Shown here piece after piece: positions 26,974 through 36,379 of a stretch of 64,000 bases of DNA. The notes under the pieces were generated by a model, which saw nothing but the letters and a program-made list of their open reading frames with translations, was not told where the DNA came from and searched no databases. The stretch comes from Pelagibacter sp047722505 (lineage in GTDB: Bacteria; Pseudomonadota; Alphaproteobacteria; Pelagibacterales; Pelagibacteraceae), in NCBI RefSeq assembly GCF_047722505.1, contig NZ_CP159814.1, positions 620,001-684,000 of the forward strand, read 5' to 3'. The translations under genes and the position numbers were made by a program. The stretch's first letter is position 1, and the number at the start of each line of letters is the position of its first letter.

Positions 26974-27436
26974 GAAAAATTTTTTAAGTGTTTTTTTTAT
27001 TCTCTTATTTATCTCTAATTGTACACTAAATAAAGTGATTAAGCACCATGGGGTGCACTTTTTAGAGGTTAAACAAAAAAAAATAGTAGTAAATAAAACT
27101 AATAAAAATGACCTATACAAAGAATTGGGTCCACCCTCGACGGTTGGTACATTCGATAACGATATGTTGATTTACCTAGAAAGAAAAACTAGCACATCAA
27201 AAATTAGAAAACTTGGAAAAAAAGAATTATTAACCAACGATGTCCTTATTTTAGAGGTAGATAGAAGAGGCATTGTTGTATCAAAAAAATTCTTGAACAA
27301 AGATGATATTAATAAAATGAAGTTTATAAATAATACGACGGATATTAACTACGATAAAGCATCATTTTTATACGGTTTCATGACTACCTTAAGACAAAAA
27401 ATCAATGATCCATTGGGTAAAAAAAGAGGCAACTAG
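26972..27436 (+). CDS. bamE: BamE/SmpA/OmlA-like outer-membrane assembly lipoprotein
   Basis: This 154-residue protein has a lipoprotein signal with Cys17 (FISNCTLN). The BamE-type domain follows: VVNKTNKNDLYKELGPPSTVGTF (BamE usually has the G-x-P-T segment) and two short beta strands with YLERK and LILEVDRRGIV. It would be anchored in the outer membrane, helping BamA insert beta-barrels. Its ATG at 26972 shares two bases with the divergent chaperone ATG. Its stop lies inside a strong terminator hairpin. Confidence 0.83.
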   Translation: MKNFLSVFFILLFISNCTLNKVIKHHGVHFLEVKQKKIVVNKTNKNDLYKELGPPSTVGTFDNDMLIYLERKTSTSKIRKLGKKELLTNDVLILEVDRRGIVVSKKFLNKDDINKMKFINNTTDINYDKASFLYGFMTTLRQKINDPLGKKRGN

Positions 27437-27466
27437 TTAAAAACTAATTGCCTCTAAAAATTTTTA
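27425..27466 (+). terminator. Intrinsic terminator between bamE and hppA
   Basis: AGAGGCAA (27425-27432) pairs with TTGCCTCT (27448-27455), with an inner TAGTT/AACTA stem. A run of A and T follows on the plus strand and an A-rich tract precedes it, so it can stop transcription from both sides. The bamE stop codon is inside the loop. Confidence 0.8.
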
Positions 27467-27475
27467 AAATTATTA

Positions 27476-29581
27476 TTAACCAGCAATTACAGCAAGAAGT
27501 AAAAGTGCTACAATATTAGTAATTTTAATCATTGGGTTGACAGCAGGACCAGCAGTATCTTTGTATGGGTCTCCAACAGTGTCTCCAGTTACTGCAGCTT
27601 TATGTGCTTCAGAACCTTTTCCACCATAATTTCCATCTTCAATATACTTTTTTGCATTATCCCAAGCACCACCACCAGCAGTCATTGAAACAGCAACAAA
27701 TAGTCCTGTAACGATTACACCTAGCAGCATAGCACCAACGGAAGCTAAAGCTTCTGCTTGTCCACCTATCGAAAGTATAACAAAATATAAAACTATCGGA
27801 GATAATACTGGTAATAACGAAGGTATAATCATTTCTTTGATTGCAGCTTGAGTTAACAAATCAACAAGTTTAGCATAATCAGGTTTTTGTGTTCCCTTCA
27901 TAATTCCTGGAAATTTTTTAAATTGTCTTCTAACTTCCACAACAACAGCACCACCTGCTCTTCCAACAGCCTGCATCCCCATCGATCCAAATAAGTATGG
28001 AAGCATTCCACCTATCAATAAACCAACAACAACATAAGGATTAGTTAGATCGAAAGTAACTTCAATATTATATAGTTTTGAACCTTCTATCTTAGCAAAG
28101 TGTTTAATATCTTCTACGTAGGCAGCAAATAAAACTAGTGCTCCTAGACCAGCAGAACCAATAGCATAACCCTTGGTTACAGCTTTTGTAGTGTTACCTA
28201 CCGCGTCTAATGCATCTGTAGTTTTTCTAACACTGTTTGGTAATTTAGCCATTTCAGCAATACCACCAGCATTATCAGTCACTGGTCCATATGCGTCAAG
28301 CGCAACAACCATTCCAGCTAGTGCTAGCATTGTAGTTACAGAAATAGCAATTCCATAAAGACCAGCAATTGAATTTGTTGCTAATATACCTGCAACAATA
28401 ATTAAAGCTGGTACAGCAGTAGCTTCCATTGATACAGCTAAACCTTGAATAACATTTGTTCCATGTCCTGTTGTAGAGGACTTTGCAATACTTCTCACTG
28501 GTCTGTATTCTGTTCCAGTATAGTATTCAGTAATCCAAATCAATAATCCAGTAATCACTAAACCAATTATTCCACAGTAATATAAACTCATACCAGTAAA
28601 ACTTTTACCATTCACAGCATACTCACTTGCAAAACCAATCACATAATCAGTTACTGGGTATAAAATCACTAATGAAGAAACAGCAGAGACTACAAATCCT
28701 TTATATAAAGCATTCATAACATTCTTACTTTTTCCAAGTTTAACAAAGTAAGTTCCTAGAATTGATGTTAAAATACAAGCTCCACCAATTGTTAAGGGAT
28801 AGATCATCATATTAATATCACCTACAAAAAATATTGAAGATAAAACCATTGTTGCAACAATTGTTACAGCATAAGTTTCAAACAAATCAGCAGCCATACC
28901 AGCACAATCACCGACGTTATCTCCAACGTTATCAGCAATTACAGCTGGGTTTCTAGGATCATCCTCAGGTATACCTGCTTCAACCTTACCAACTAGATCA
29001 GCACCAACATCAGCACCTTTTGTAAAAATTCCACCACCTAATCTTGCAAAAATTGATATTAGTGAAGCACCAAAACCTAATGCAACTAATGCATTAACAA
29101 CTTCTCTGTCATCAATTCCCGCTTTTAATAAAATATAATAATAAACTGCTATAGCTAATAAAGCTAAACCAGCAACAAGCATGCCGGTTACAGCACCAGA
29201 TTTAAATGCAACAGCAAGCCCACTAGCTAAACCTTTTCTTGAAGCTTCAGCTGTTCTAACGTTAGCTTGAACAGAAACTAACATTCCAACATATCCAGCA
29301 ATACCAGATAGTGTTGCACCAATAAAATAACCAAGACCAACTAATGGACTAAACACCCAACAAACAATAACTAAAACAACAACTCCAACCACGGCAATTG
29401 TTTTATATTGTCTTGTTAAGTACGCCTTAGCACCAATTTGGATTGCAGATGCAATTTCTTGCATTTTTGCATTTCCAGCACTTGAGTTAAGAATATTCCT
29501 ACCAGTAAAGAAACCATAAACGATTGCAAGTGATCCTGCTGCTATAGTATATAATAAAATTGTTTCTATCAGTGAGTTCAT
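27476..29581 (-). CDS. hppA: Membrane-bound proton-translocating pyrophosphatase
   Basis: This 701-residue protein has about 16 membrane helices. It carries the pyrophosphate-binding segment DVGADLVGKVEAGIPEDDPRN and the Asp cluster ADNVGDNVGDCAGMAADLFETY. Hydrolysis of pyrophosphate drives H+ (some relatives Na+) across the inner membrane. The segment GNTTKAVTKGYAIGSA has Lys where K+-dependent enzymes have Ala, so a K+-independent proton pump is expected. A plausible promoter lies 31-60 bases upstream. It stands alone. Confidence 0.97.
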   Translation of the reverse strand: MNSLIETILLYTIAAGSLAIVYGFFTGRNILNSSAGNAKMQEIASAIQIGAKAYLTRQYKTIAVVGVVVLVIVCWVFSPLVGLGYFIGATLSGIAGYVGMLVSVQANVRTAEASRKGLASGLAVAFKSGAVTGMLVAGLALLAIAVYYYILLKAGIDDREVVNALVALGFGASLISIFARLGGGIFTKGADVGADLVGKVEAGIPEDDPRNPAVIADNVGDNVGDCAGMAADLFETYAVTIVATMVLSSIFFVGDINMMIYPLTIGGACILTSILGTYFVKLGKSKNVMNALYKGFVVSAVSSLVILYPVTDYVIGFASEYAVNGKSFTGMSLYYCGIIGLVITGLLIWITEYYTGTEYRPVRSIAKSSTTGHGTNVIQGLAVSMEATAVPALIIVAGILATNSIAGLYGIAISVTTMLALAGMVVALDAYGPVTDNAGGIAEMAKLPNSVRKTTDALDAVGNTTKAVTKGYAIGSAGLGALVLFAAYVEDIKHFAKIEGSKLYNIEVTFDLTNPYVVVGLLIGGMLPYLFGSMGMQAVGRAGGAVVVEVRRQFKKFPGIMKGTQKPDYAKLVDLLTQAAIKEMIIPSLLPVLSPIVLYFVILSIGGQAEALASVGAMLLGVIVTGLFVAVSMTAGGGAWDNAKKYIEDGNYGGKGSEAHKAAVTGDTVGDPYKDTAGPAVNPMIKITNIVALLLLAVIAG

Positions 29582-29611
29582 GATGCCTTTTTAGTTGTTT
29601 GGTTGTTAAAA

Positions 29612-29641
29612 ATTTTATTGTTTAAAGTCCGGACAATACAA
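29612..29641 (-). promoter_or_regulatory. Possible hppA promoter
   Basis: On the reverse strand, TTGTAT (29636-29641) and TAAAAT (29612-29617) are separated by 18 bases and lie about 31 bases upstream of the hppA start. The spacer holds the palindrome TCCGGA. Assigned by resemblance to sigma-70 boxes only. Confidence 0.4.
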
Positions 29642-29671
29642 AAAAAGCAATAAAAGGCAATATTTAACTTG

Positions 29672-30631
29672 CTAAAACTTATGAAAATAACCTTTGTTTT
29701 TAAGGGTAATTTTTACATTATTACCATCAACAATAGATGATTTTTGAATATGGCTTAGTATTGAGCCAATTTTTGTAAGCTTAACTCTACAATTAGAAGC
29801 TATTTTCTTTATGATTCCCATCTTGTTTTTTGAGGCCGTAAATAAAATCTGATAATCATCACCATTAGAAATGTAATTAATTTTGGATAGTTTTTTAAGA
29901 TCAAGTATCTTTTTAAGGTTATTTGAAATTGGAATATCTTTTAAAAAAAGTTTATAAGATAATTTTTGGTTATTAATCATCTTATCAAGATCTGCCAATA
30001 GTCCGTCAGAGATATCAATTGAGGTATTTGCGAATTTCTTGATTTGATCAATTAATCTTAATTGAATATTTGGCATAAAATATTGATTAGTAAAATATTT
30101 TTTTAATCTTGGGTTAAGCTTAATCTTATTTTTTAAAACTAATAGACCCAAATAACTATCACCTAGATTGCCAGATACATATATATCATCATTAACTTTA
30201 GCTTTGTTTCTATAAACAATATCATCAGCAAAACCTATTGAAGTAATTGTAAAACTTAACTTGTTTGAAAAAACTGTATCTCCACCACTTAAAAATATTT
30301 GATATTTATTTTGTTCTTGATTAAGTGATTTACTAATTTTTGATAAATTTAATTTAGAAAAACTTTTTTTATTACCTGATCCTGAAATAAAATAATATTT
30401 TGGCTTAACACCTTTGCAAATAAGGTCTGAAATTGATGATCTAATTATTTTTTTAATAACTAGTTCAGGTTTTTTAAAGTCTATGAAATGATTACCTTCC
30501 ACATACGTATCGACCGACACTGCTAATCTATCTTTTTTATCAAAAAAAACATCATCATTTAAATTTAGGGCACTAGGAGATTTTATGGAAAGTTTTTGAA
30601 AGTAATTTTTTATTAATTCAAATTCATGCAT
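29672..30631 (-). CDS. thiL: Thiamine-monophosphate kinase
   Basis: This 319-residue protein has NLNDDVFFDKKDRLAVSVDTYVEGNHF near residues 24-48 with Asp residues for Mg-ATP, LSGGDTV, and SIDISDGLLADLD near 205-217. The enzyme phosphorylates thiamine phosphate to thiamine pyrophosphate. It follows nusB with an 8-base overlap, the common nusB-thiL pair. Confidence 0.93.
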   Translation of the reverse strand: MHEFELIKNYFQKLSIKSPSALNLNDDVFFDKKDRLAVSVDTYVEGNHFIDFKKPELVIKKIIRSSISDLICKGVKPKYYFISGSGNKKSFSKLNLSKISKSLNQEQNKYQIFLSGGDTVFSNKLSFTITSIGFADDIVYRNKAKVNDDIYVSGNLGDSYLGLLVLKNKIKLNPRLKKYFTNQYFMPNIQLRLIDQIKKFANTSIDISDGLLADLDKMINNQKLSYKLFLKDIPISNNLKKILDLKKLSKINYISNGDDYQILFTASKNKMGIIKKIASNCRVKLTKIGSILSHIQKSSIVDGNNVKITLKNKGYFHKF

Positions 30632-31028
30632 TAGTAGTTCTTATTTTTTTAGCTATTTTATCTAATATTGCATTTAAATATTTAGTTTGACCATCTTCTA
30701 AAAAGAAGTTTGATGCATCAAGATATTCTTTAATAATTATTTTAGTAGAAATTTTAGGTTTATATAAAAACTCGAATATAGCTGATTTAACAATTATTTG
30801 AAAAACTTTATCTAAATTAGATAGTTGAATATCTTCACTTAAATATTTTTTAACCTCTTCTTTAATCACTTCGTCTCTTTCTATTGTACCTAAAACCACA
30901 TCCTTAATAAACTTTTTAAATCTATGTTTAGGAAAAGTTAAATCTGTGTCATCATTAAAAAAATTTCCATATAATTTTTGGATAATTATAACTCTTGGAC
31001 TTTGATTTGGATTGTATGGAGTTCTCAT
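30624..31028 (-). CDS. nusB: Transcription antitermination factor NusB
   Basis: This 134-residue all-helical protein starts with SPRVIIIQKLYGNFF and continues with FIKDVVLGTIERDEVIKEEV. The VFQIIVKSAIFEFLYKPKISTKIIIKEYLDASNFF core of NusB is in place. It acts with NusE (S10) in rRNA antitermination. The gene lies between ribH and thiL, as in most proteobacteria. Confidence 0.92.
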   Translation of the reverse strand: MRTPYNPNQSPRVIIIQKLYGNFFNDDTDLTFPKHRFKKFIKDVVLGTIERDEVIKEEVKKYLSEDIQLSNLDKVFQIIVKSAIFEFLYKPKISTKIIIKEYLDASNFFLEDGQTKYLNAILDKIAKKIRTTNA

Positions 31029-31029
31029 A

Positions 31030-31416
31030 TTATTGCGACAAGACAGATATAACAGCTTGAGCTGCCTCTCTCCCCTTTTTTTTTCTAGCTATAGCTTGAC
31101 GCATATTTAGACAGGTAATAATTCCGTTACCAATAGGTTTTTTATTTTCTATAGATAGTTTCATTATCGCTTCAGTTGAAGTATGAGAAATGAAATCAAA
31201 GTGTGGTGTCTCACCCTTTATAACACAGCCAAGTGCTAAAAAAGCATCATATTTCTTAATATTTTTTGAAATTGTGACTGGTATTTCAAAGGCACCCGGA
31301 ACACTAATAACTTTTATTAAACTAGATTTTGGTAATACTTCTTTAGCACTACCAAGTAACCCCTCAGCAATGTTCTTATAATAATCTGCAATAACTATTA
31401 AGATTTTTTTTTTCAT
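31030..31416 (-). CDS. ribH: 6,7-dimethyl-8-ribityllumazine synthase
   Basis: This 128-residue protein has ILIVIADYYKNI at the start, SVPGAFEIPV near residue 40-50, and ALGCVIKGETPHFDFIS with the catalytic His. It makes the lumazine precursor of riboflavin. It overlaps ribBA by one base in the order ribD-ribE-ribBA-ribH-nusB. Confidence 0.96.
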   Translation of the reverse strand: MKKKILIVIADYYKNIAEGLLGSAKEVLPKSSLIKVISVPGAFEIPVTISKNIKKYDAFLALGCVIKGETPHFDFISHTSTEAIMKLSIENKKPIGNGIITCLNMRQAIARKKKGREAAQAVISVLSQ

Positions 31417-32516
31417 TAAATGATTTCTTGTTTAGTAATCTTTATATCATAACCTTCTAAACCAATAACTTTTTTGAGAGATTTAGTAATTAATATCATA
31501 TTTTTGATCTTTAAATCTTTAATTATTTGAGCCCCAATACCATAATTTCTTATAAGTTTATCATTTCCCTTTTTGTAGAAATCTTTGTTCTTATAATCTT
31601 TGAGTGTTTGAGTGACAGATTTTAAGTTTGTATCTTTTATAAAAACTAAAACACAATTATTAAATCTTTTAAAATAATTTAAAGTTTTGTTAAATGAGTT
31701 TGGTAACTGCTGATTGATTAAATAATTTTGAACTACGTTAGATGAAATTACTCTAACTCTTGGTACTATCCCTTTTTTAATATTTCCTTTAATTAGAGCA
31801 AAATGCTCAGATCCATCTAAAAGATTTTCATAAATTCTAATTTTATATTTCTGATTTTTAACTTCAATATCAGATTGTTTTTTAAGTTTAATTAGTTTTT
31901 CTTTTTTTAAACGATAAGCGATAAGATCTTCTATCTTACCAATCTTTAAATTATGTTTTTTTGCAAAATTAAATAAATCTTGACCCTTAGCCATTGTACC
32001 ATCTTCATTCATTATTTCACAAATAACTGCTGAATTATTTTTTTTAGCTAGTTTTGAGATATCCACAGATGCTTCTGTATGACCGGCTCTAACTAAAACA
32101 CCTCCGTTTTTGGCAATGATTGGAAAAACATGACCAGGCGAAACAATATCTTTTTTATTTACATTTTTCTTTGATGCAATTTTAATTGTCTTAGCTCTAT
32201 CTTTTGCTGAAATCCCAGTTGTGATTCCTTTTTTTGCTTCAATAGAAATTGTAAAAGCAGTTTTATTCCTTGATTGATTTATTGGTGACATTAAAGATAA
32301 ATTTAACCGTTTTGCCTGTATGCTATCTAGCGCTAGGCAAATTAATCCACGACCATATTTGGCCATAAAATTAATATTTTTAGCACTTGAGTCTGTTGTT
32401 GATATTATTAGGTCTCCTTCATTTTCTCTTTTTTCATCATCAACCAAAATAAACATGCCCCCTCTCTTGGCAATGGCAATTATGTTTTCTATTGATGTAA
32501 AACTATTTTTTTTCAT
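31416..32516 (-). CDS. ribB: DHBP synthase with a degenerate GTP cyclohydrolase II domain
   Basis: This 366-residue protein has a normal N-terminal RibB half (residues 1-205: DDEKRENEGDLI, GHVFPIIAKNGGVLVRAGHTEAS, CEIMNEDGTMAKG). This half makes 3,4-dihydroxy-2-butanone-4-phosphate. The second half has the RibA fold in outline, but the three zinc cysteines of GTP cyclohydrolase II (C-x10-C-x-C after VRVHSEC) are absent; the equivalent text is VPRVRVISSNVVQNYL. Cyclohydrolase activity is therefore unlikely. It overlaps ribE by 14 bases. Confidence 0.93.
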   Translation of the reverse strand: MKKNSFTSIENIIAIAKRGGMFILVDDEKRENEGDLIISTTDSSAKNINFMAKYGRGLICLALDSIQAKRLNLSLMSPINQSRNKTAFTISIEAKKGITTGISAKDRAKTIKIASKKNVNKKDIVSPGHVFPIIAKNGGVLVRAGHTEASVDISKLAKKNNSAVICEIMNEDGTMAKGQDLFNFAKKHNLKIGKIEDLIAYRLKKEKLIKLKKQSDIEVKNQKYKIRIYENLLDGSEHFALIKGNIKKGIVPRVRVISSNVVQNYLINQQLPNSFNKTLNYFKRFNNCVLVFIKDTNLKSVTQTLKDYKNKDFYKKGNDKLIRNYGIGAQIIKDLKIKNMILITKSLKKVIGLEGYDIKITKQEII

Positions 32517-33096
32517 TAAAATAATTTCTAACGTATTTAGATATGATATCTATCTCTATATTAATGAGGCTGTTTTTCTTTAGGGATGATAAATTAGTGA
32601 GATTATATGTGTGTGGTATTACCCATATTTGAAAACCCTTTTTAGTTACTTTAGAAATTGTTAAAGAAATTCCATTAATACAAATAGAAGCTTTTTCAAT
32701 TAAGTTTGCTCTTTCTTTTTTAACAAGCTCAAAATCAAATAAATATGATTTATCAATCTTCTTAATACTCTGAATTTTACCTACTGCATCAATGTGACCT
32801 TGGCAAATGTGACCTGATATTTTTTGACCAAATTTTAAAGGAAGTTCAAGGTTAATTTTATCATCAATTTTTAAGAATTTAAACTTTGATCTTTGTATAG
32901 TTTCATCTGAAAGATAAAATTCCATTATTTTATTTTTAATATCGATTAATGTTAAACAAACACCATCACAGGCAACTGATACACCTAGATCTTTATGTGT
33001 TAATTTTAAATCAGCTTTTACAAAAATATTAATGCCCTTTGATCTTTTTTCAAATTTAGTGATTAAGCCTTGGTTGAAAATTATTCCATTAAACAT
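32503..33096 (-). CDS. ribE: Riboflavin synthase alpha chain
   Basis: This 197-residue protein is made of two lumazine-binding repeats. The first begins at MFNGIIFNQG and contains VACDGVCLTL; the second has GHICQGHIDAVGKI and ICINGISLTISKV. It dismutates two lumazines to riboflavin. It sits between ribD (4-base gap) and ribB. Confidence 0.96.
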   Translation of the reverse strand: MFNGIIFNQGLITKFEKRSKGINIFVKADLKLTHKDLGVSVACDGVCLTLIDIKNKIMEFYLSDETIQRSKFKFLKIDDKINLELPLKFGQKISGHICQGHIDAVGKIQSIKKIDKSYLFDFELVKKERANLIEKASICINGISLTISKVTKKGFQIWVIPHTYNLTNLSSLKKNSLINIEIDIISKYVRNYFNEKK

Positions 33097-33100
33097 AATA

Positions 33101-34201
33101 TTATTTGTAAAGTGTAATTAAGTCTTTGCCTAATTTTTTATTAATTTTAAATTCATTTTTATAATTTTTCTTTAATTCATTAAGAAAATTAAACTCTTTA
33201 TAGTTAACCAACTTTGATAAAGTTTTTGCACATTTGTATAGATAAAACTGATTAAATAATTTTTTTTTAACAATGTGTTTAGAAAGATCATTTCCTCCTT
33301 CAACTAATAAATTTCTGCAGCCAAGGACATGGAGTTTTTTTAAAATTGACTTAATATCAAAGCTATTTTTAATTAATTTACCTTTGATTAAAATTATACC
33401 TTTTTTTTTAAACATTAATTTTTCTTTAGTTTTGGCGTTATTATAAAAAATTATAGTATTGTTTTTATTTGCTGTTTTAAAAATATACGAATTTTTTTTA
33501 GTTTCTAGATTTCTGTCTAAAATTATTCTTTGAGGAGAAAATTTATTCAAACCTTCTAGTCTACAGTTAAGTTTTGAGTTATCTTTATTTAGTGTTTTGG
33601 AGGAAATCAATAAAGCATCATTTTTGTACCTAAGAAAATGTGTAAATTTATCGGTATGAATATCTGAAATTCTTTTTGTACCTTTGCTATATATTAAATT
33701 ATTTTTAGAAATCGCAATTTTACCAGTAACGTAAGGAAGGTTATTTTTTCTATTAAAGAAATAAGGTATATAAAATTTATTAATTTCATTTTTAAGTAAA
33801 TTTTTTCTTACTAAAATATCTTTGGATTGAAGAATTTTTAAAGTTTTACCTTTAACTTTTTTATCAATATCTTCTACCGCATATACAACTTCTTTAATTT
33901 TATTTTTAATTATAAGATTTGTACATGGAGGGGTTTTTCCATAATGACTACAGGGTTCAAGGGTTACATACATTTTTGCATCCTCTAAGTTTTCATTTGA
34001 ATTTTTAATTGCATTAAATTCAGCATGAGGTGTGCCATCAAAACCTGTTTGACCAATTGAAAGTATTTCATTATTTTTAACAATTACACATCCAACGGAA
34101 GGGTTGACACCAGTTAGTCCATGACGTGCTTTAGCCAGATTTAAGGCAAGCTCCATAAAAGTTTTATCTTTTTTTGAAAATTTATCTTTTTTTGTAGACA
34201 T
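33101..34201 (-). CDS. ribD: Riboflavin deaminase/reductase RibD
   Basis: This 366-residue bifunctional enzyme has the zinc deaminase motifs HAEFNAIKN near residue 50 and the PCSHYGKTPPC segment (H, C, C ligands) in the first 150 residues. A reductase-like domain follows with LPYVTGKIAIS, RNDALLIS-like text (RYKNDALLISSKTL) and LLVEGG. It converts the GTP-derived pyrimidine to 5-amino-6-ribitylaminouracil phosphate. Its start lies 20 bases inside the nrdR end. Confidence 0.95.
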   Translation of the reverse strand: MSTKKDKFSKKDKTFMELALNLAKARHGLTGVNPSVGCVIVKNNEILSIGQTGFDGTPHAEFNAIKNSNENLEDAKMYVTLEPCSHYGKTPPCTNLIIKNKIKEVVYAVEDIDKKVKGKTLKILQSKDILVRKNLLKNEINKFYIPYFFNRKNNLPYVTGKIAISKNNLIYSKGTKRISDIHTDKFTHFLRYKNDALLISSKTLNKDNSKLNCRLEGLNKFSPQRIILDRNLETKKNSYIFKTANKNNTIIFYNNAKTKEKLMFKKKGIILIKGKLIKNSFDIKSILKKLHVLGCRNLLVEGGNDLSKHIVKKKLFNQFYLYKCAKTLSKLVNYKEFNFLNELKKNYKNEFKINKKLGKDLITLYK

Positions 34202-34640
34202 CTAATTTGTCCACGAATTGTACAAAGTCTTTTTCTTCTCTAAAATTTCTATATACAGATGCAAATCTAACATACGCGACTGGATCAAGATCTTTCAAAC
34301 CCTCCATAACCATTGTGCCAATTGTATTTGATGAAATTTCACTTTGGCCAAGTTCCTCTAATGCTCTTGAAGTCCTGCTAATAAACTTTTCTGTTGTTTC
34401 AGTATCAATCGGTCTTTTTTTTAATGCTATGTAGACTGATTTTGAAAGTTTATCTCTATCAAATGATGATTTTCTGCCACTCTTTTTGACAACCATTATT
34501 TCTCTAAATTGAACTCTTTCAAAAGTTGTGAATCTGGCCCCACATACACAAAGTCTCCTTCTTCTTATGGCAGTACCATCTTCTGTAGGTCTAGAGTCAA
34601 CGACTGATGTTTCACCTTTTTTACAAATCGAACAAATCAT
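34182..34640 (-). CDS. nrdR: Transcriptional repressor NrdR
   Basis: This 152-residue protein has an N-terminal zinc ribbon (MICSICKKG, VVDSRPTEDGTAIRRRRLCVCGARFTTFER) and an ATP-cone (VVKKSGRKSSFDRDKLSKSV). It binds NrdR boxes to repress ribonucleotide reductase genes in response to dATP/ATP. The usual alphaproteobacterial order glyA-nrdR-ribD is kept. Confidence 0.96.
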   Translation of the reverse strand: MICSICKKGETSVVDSRPTEDGTAIRRRRLCVCGARFTTFERVQFREIMVVKKSGRKSSFDRDKLSKSVYIALKKRPIDTETTEKFISRTSRALEELGQSEISSNTIGTMVMEGLKDLDPVAYVRFASVYRNFREEKDFVQFVDKLDVYKKR

Positions 34641-35950
34641 TATTTTAAATTTTTATATATTGGGAAGTGAGAAGTAAGTTCAATAACTTCATTTCTGACT
34701 TCTTCTTCAATTTTACTATTATCATTGGGATTTTCAGATAAACCTTTTACAACTTTAGTTATTAATTCACCTACTTTTTCGAATTCTTTTAATCCGAAAC
34801 CTCTAGTTGTAGCGGCTTGAGTTCCCAATCTTATACCAGAAGTAACCATCGGCTTTTCTGAATCGAAAGGTATTCCATTTTTATTACAGGTAATATTAGC
34901 ATTAGAAAGGCTTTCGGCTGCTAAATTACCTTTAACATTAAAAGGTCTTAGATCAACTAACATTAAGTGTGTATCCGTTCCGCCAGAATAAATCTTAAAA
35001 CCGTTATTTTTAAGCGTCTCTGATAAAATTTTAGCATTAGCTAAAACTGATTTGATATAATCTTTAAAATCTGGTCTTAATGCTTCTAAAAAACCAGCAG
35101 CTTTAGCAGCTATAACATGCATCAATGGTCCACCTTGGTATCCAGGAAATACTGCTGTGTTAAATTTTTTTGCTAGATCCTCATGATTAGTTAAAATAAT
35201 TCCACCTCTAGCACTTCTAAAAACTTTATGAGTTGTTGAAGTTACTACGTGTGCGTGTTCACATGGATTTGGATAACCTTTACCAGCAACTAAACCTGAA
35301 AAGTGTGCCATATCTACCATTAAATATGCGCCTACTTTGTCAGCTATATCTCTAAATCTTTTAAAATCAATTACTCTAGAGTAAGCACTGCCCCCACAAA
35401 TTATAAGTTTTGGTTTATGTTCTAATGCAAGTTTTTCAACATTATCATAATCGATAAGTTCCGATTCTTTATCAACATCATACCCTATTGGATTGAACCA
35501 TTTACCTGACATTGAAATTTTTAATCCATGCGTAATATGACCACCAGAATTTAAACTCATCCCCATAAAAGTATCACCAGGATTTAATAGCGCTAAAAAA
35601 ACAGCTCCATTCGCTTGAGCTCCAGAATGTGGTTGAGCGTTTGCAAATTTACAATCAAATAATTTTTTTAATCTTTCAATGGCTAAGTTTTCAGCAACAT
35701 CAACATGTTCACAGCCATTGTAGTATCTTTTTCCAGGATATCCTTCTGCATATTTATTTGTTAAAACAGAACCTTGTGCTTCTAAAACAGCTTGTGAAAC
35801 AATATTTTCAGATGCAATTAATTCAATATGTTGTTGTTGTCTTTTCAATTCATCACTTATTGCTTTATATAATTCTGGATCAGTTACAGATAAGCTATCT
35901 TCAAAAAAGCTTTTATAGTTTTCGTTTAAATAGTTTTTTTCACTAGACAT
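34640..35950 (-). CDS. glyA: Serine hydroxymethyltransferase
   Basis: This 436-residue PLP enzyme has HIELIASENIVSQAVLEAQGS at the N terminus, VTSTTHKVFRSARGG with the PLP lysine near residue 245, and GTDTHLMLVDLR. It exchanges serine and glycine with the one-carbon pool (tetrahydrofolate). The gene overlaps nrdR by one base. With soxBDAG elsewhere in the window it suits sarcosine-glycine-serine one-carbon use. Confidence 0.98.
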   Translation of the reverse strand: MSSEKNYLNENYKSFFEDSLSVTDPELYKAISDELKRQQQHIELIASENIVSQAVLEAQGSVLTNKYAEGYPGKRYYNGCEHVDVAENLAIERLKKLFDCKFANAQPHSGAQANGAVFLALLNPGDTFMGMSLNSGGHITHGLKISMSGKWFNPIGYDVDKESELIDYDNVEKLALEHKPKLIICGGSAYSRVIDFKRFRDIADKVGAYLMVDMAHFSGLVAGKGYPNPCEHAHVVTSTTHKVFRSARGGIILTNHEDLAKKFNTAVFPGYQGGPLMHVIAAKAAGFLEALRPDFKDYIKSVLANAKILSETLKNNGFKIYSGGTDTHLMLVDLRPFNVKGNLAAESLSNANITCNKNGIPFDSEKPMVTSGIRLGTQAATTRGFGLKEFEKVGELITKVVKGLSENPNDNSKIEEEVRNEVIELTSHFPIYKNLK

Positions 35951-35952
35951 AA

Positions 35953-36378
35953 TTAAATTTTCTTAATTCTTTTTGCGTGTCTTCCACCTTTAAACTTTGT
36001 ATTTAAAAAAACACTAACACAATTTAAAGCATTTTTTTTAGTAAGCAGTCTAGATCCCAATGTAATGATATTTGCATCATTATGCAATCTTGATAATTTA
36101 GTAGATTTTAAATTAAAACATTGAGCTGCACGTATATTTTTATGTCTATTTGCAGTAATATTCATACCCATCCCAGAGCCACAAATTAATATACCAGTAT
36201 GATTATTATTGGTTTTAACTTTTTTTGCAACTTTATGAGCATAATCAGGATAATCAACTCTATCACTATTGTATGGGCCTAAGTCTGTATAATTAATTTT
36301 TCTTTTATCTAAGTGAAGTTTAATTAACTCCTTTAACTTATAACCAGCGTGATCTGATGATAAAAATATTTTTTTCAA
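35953..36378 (-). CDS. rpiB: Ribose-5-phosphate isomerase B
   Basis: This 141-residue protein begins with the RpiB opening, SSDHAGYKLK. It has VDYPDYAHKVAKKV near residues 41-54, the catalytic Cys in ILICGSGMGMNITANRH, and RLHNDANIITLGSRLL. It isomerises ribulose-5-P and ribose-5-P. The only sensible start is a TTG at 36378. It lies between a dioxygenase-like gene and glyA. Confidence 0.94.
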   Translation of the reverse strand: MKKIFLSSDHAGYKLKELIKLHLDKRKINYTDLGPYNSDRVDYPDYAHKVAKKVKTNNNHTGILICGSGMGMNITANRHKNIRAAQCFNLKSTKLSRLHNDANIITLGSRLLTKKNALNCVSVFLNTKFKGGRHAKRIKKI

Positions 36379-36379
36379 T

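Noticed and set aside
26974..27120. N-terminal extension of the bc1 chaperone up to 27120.
   Set aside because: The added residues are the complement of the bamE signal and early domain, without family similarity; the ATG at 26973 fits the domain start.
27476..29581. Na+-pumping pyrophosphatase.
   Set aside because: The Lys in GNTTKAV indicates the K+-independent type, which pumps H+ in the known examples.
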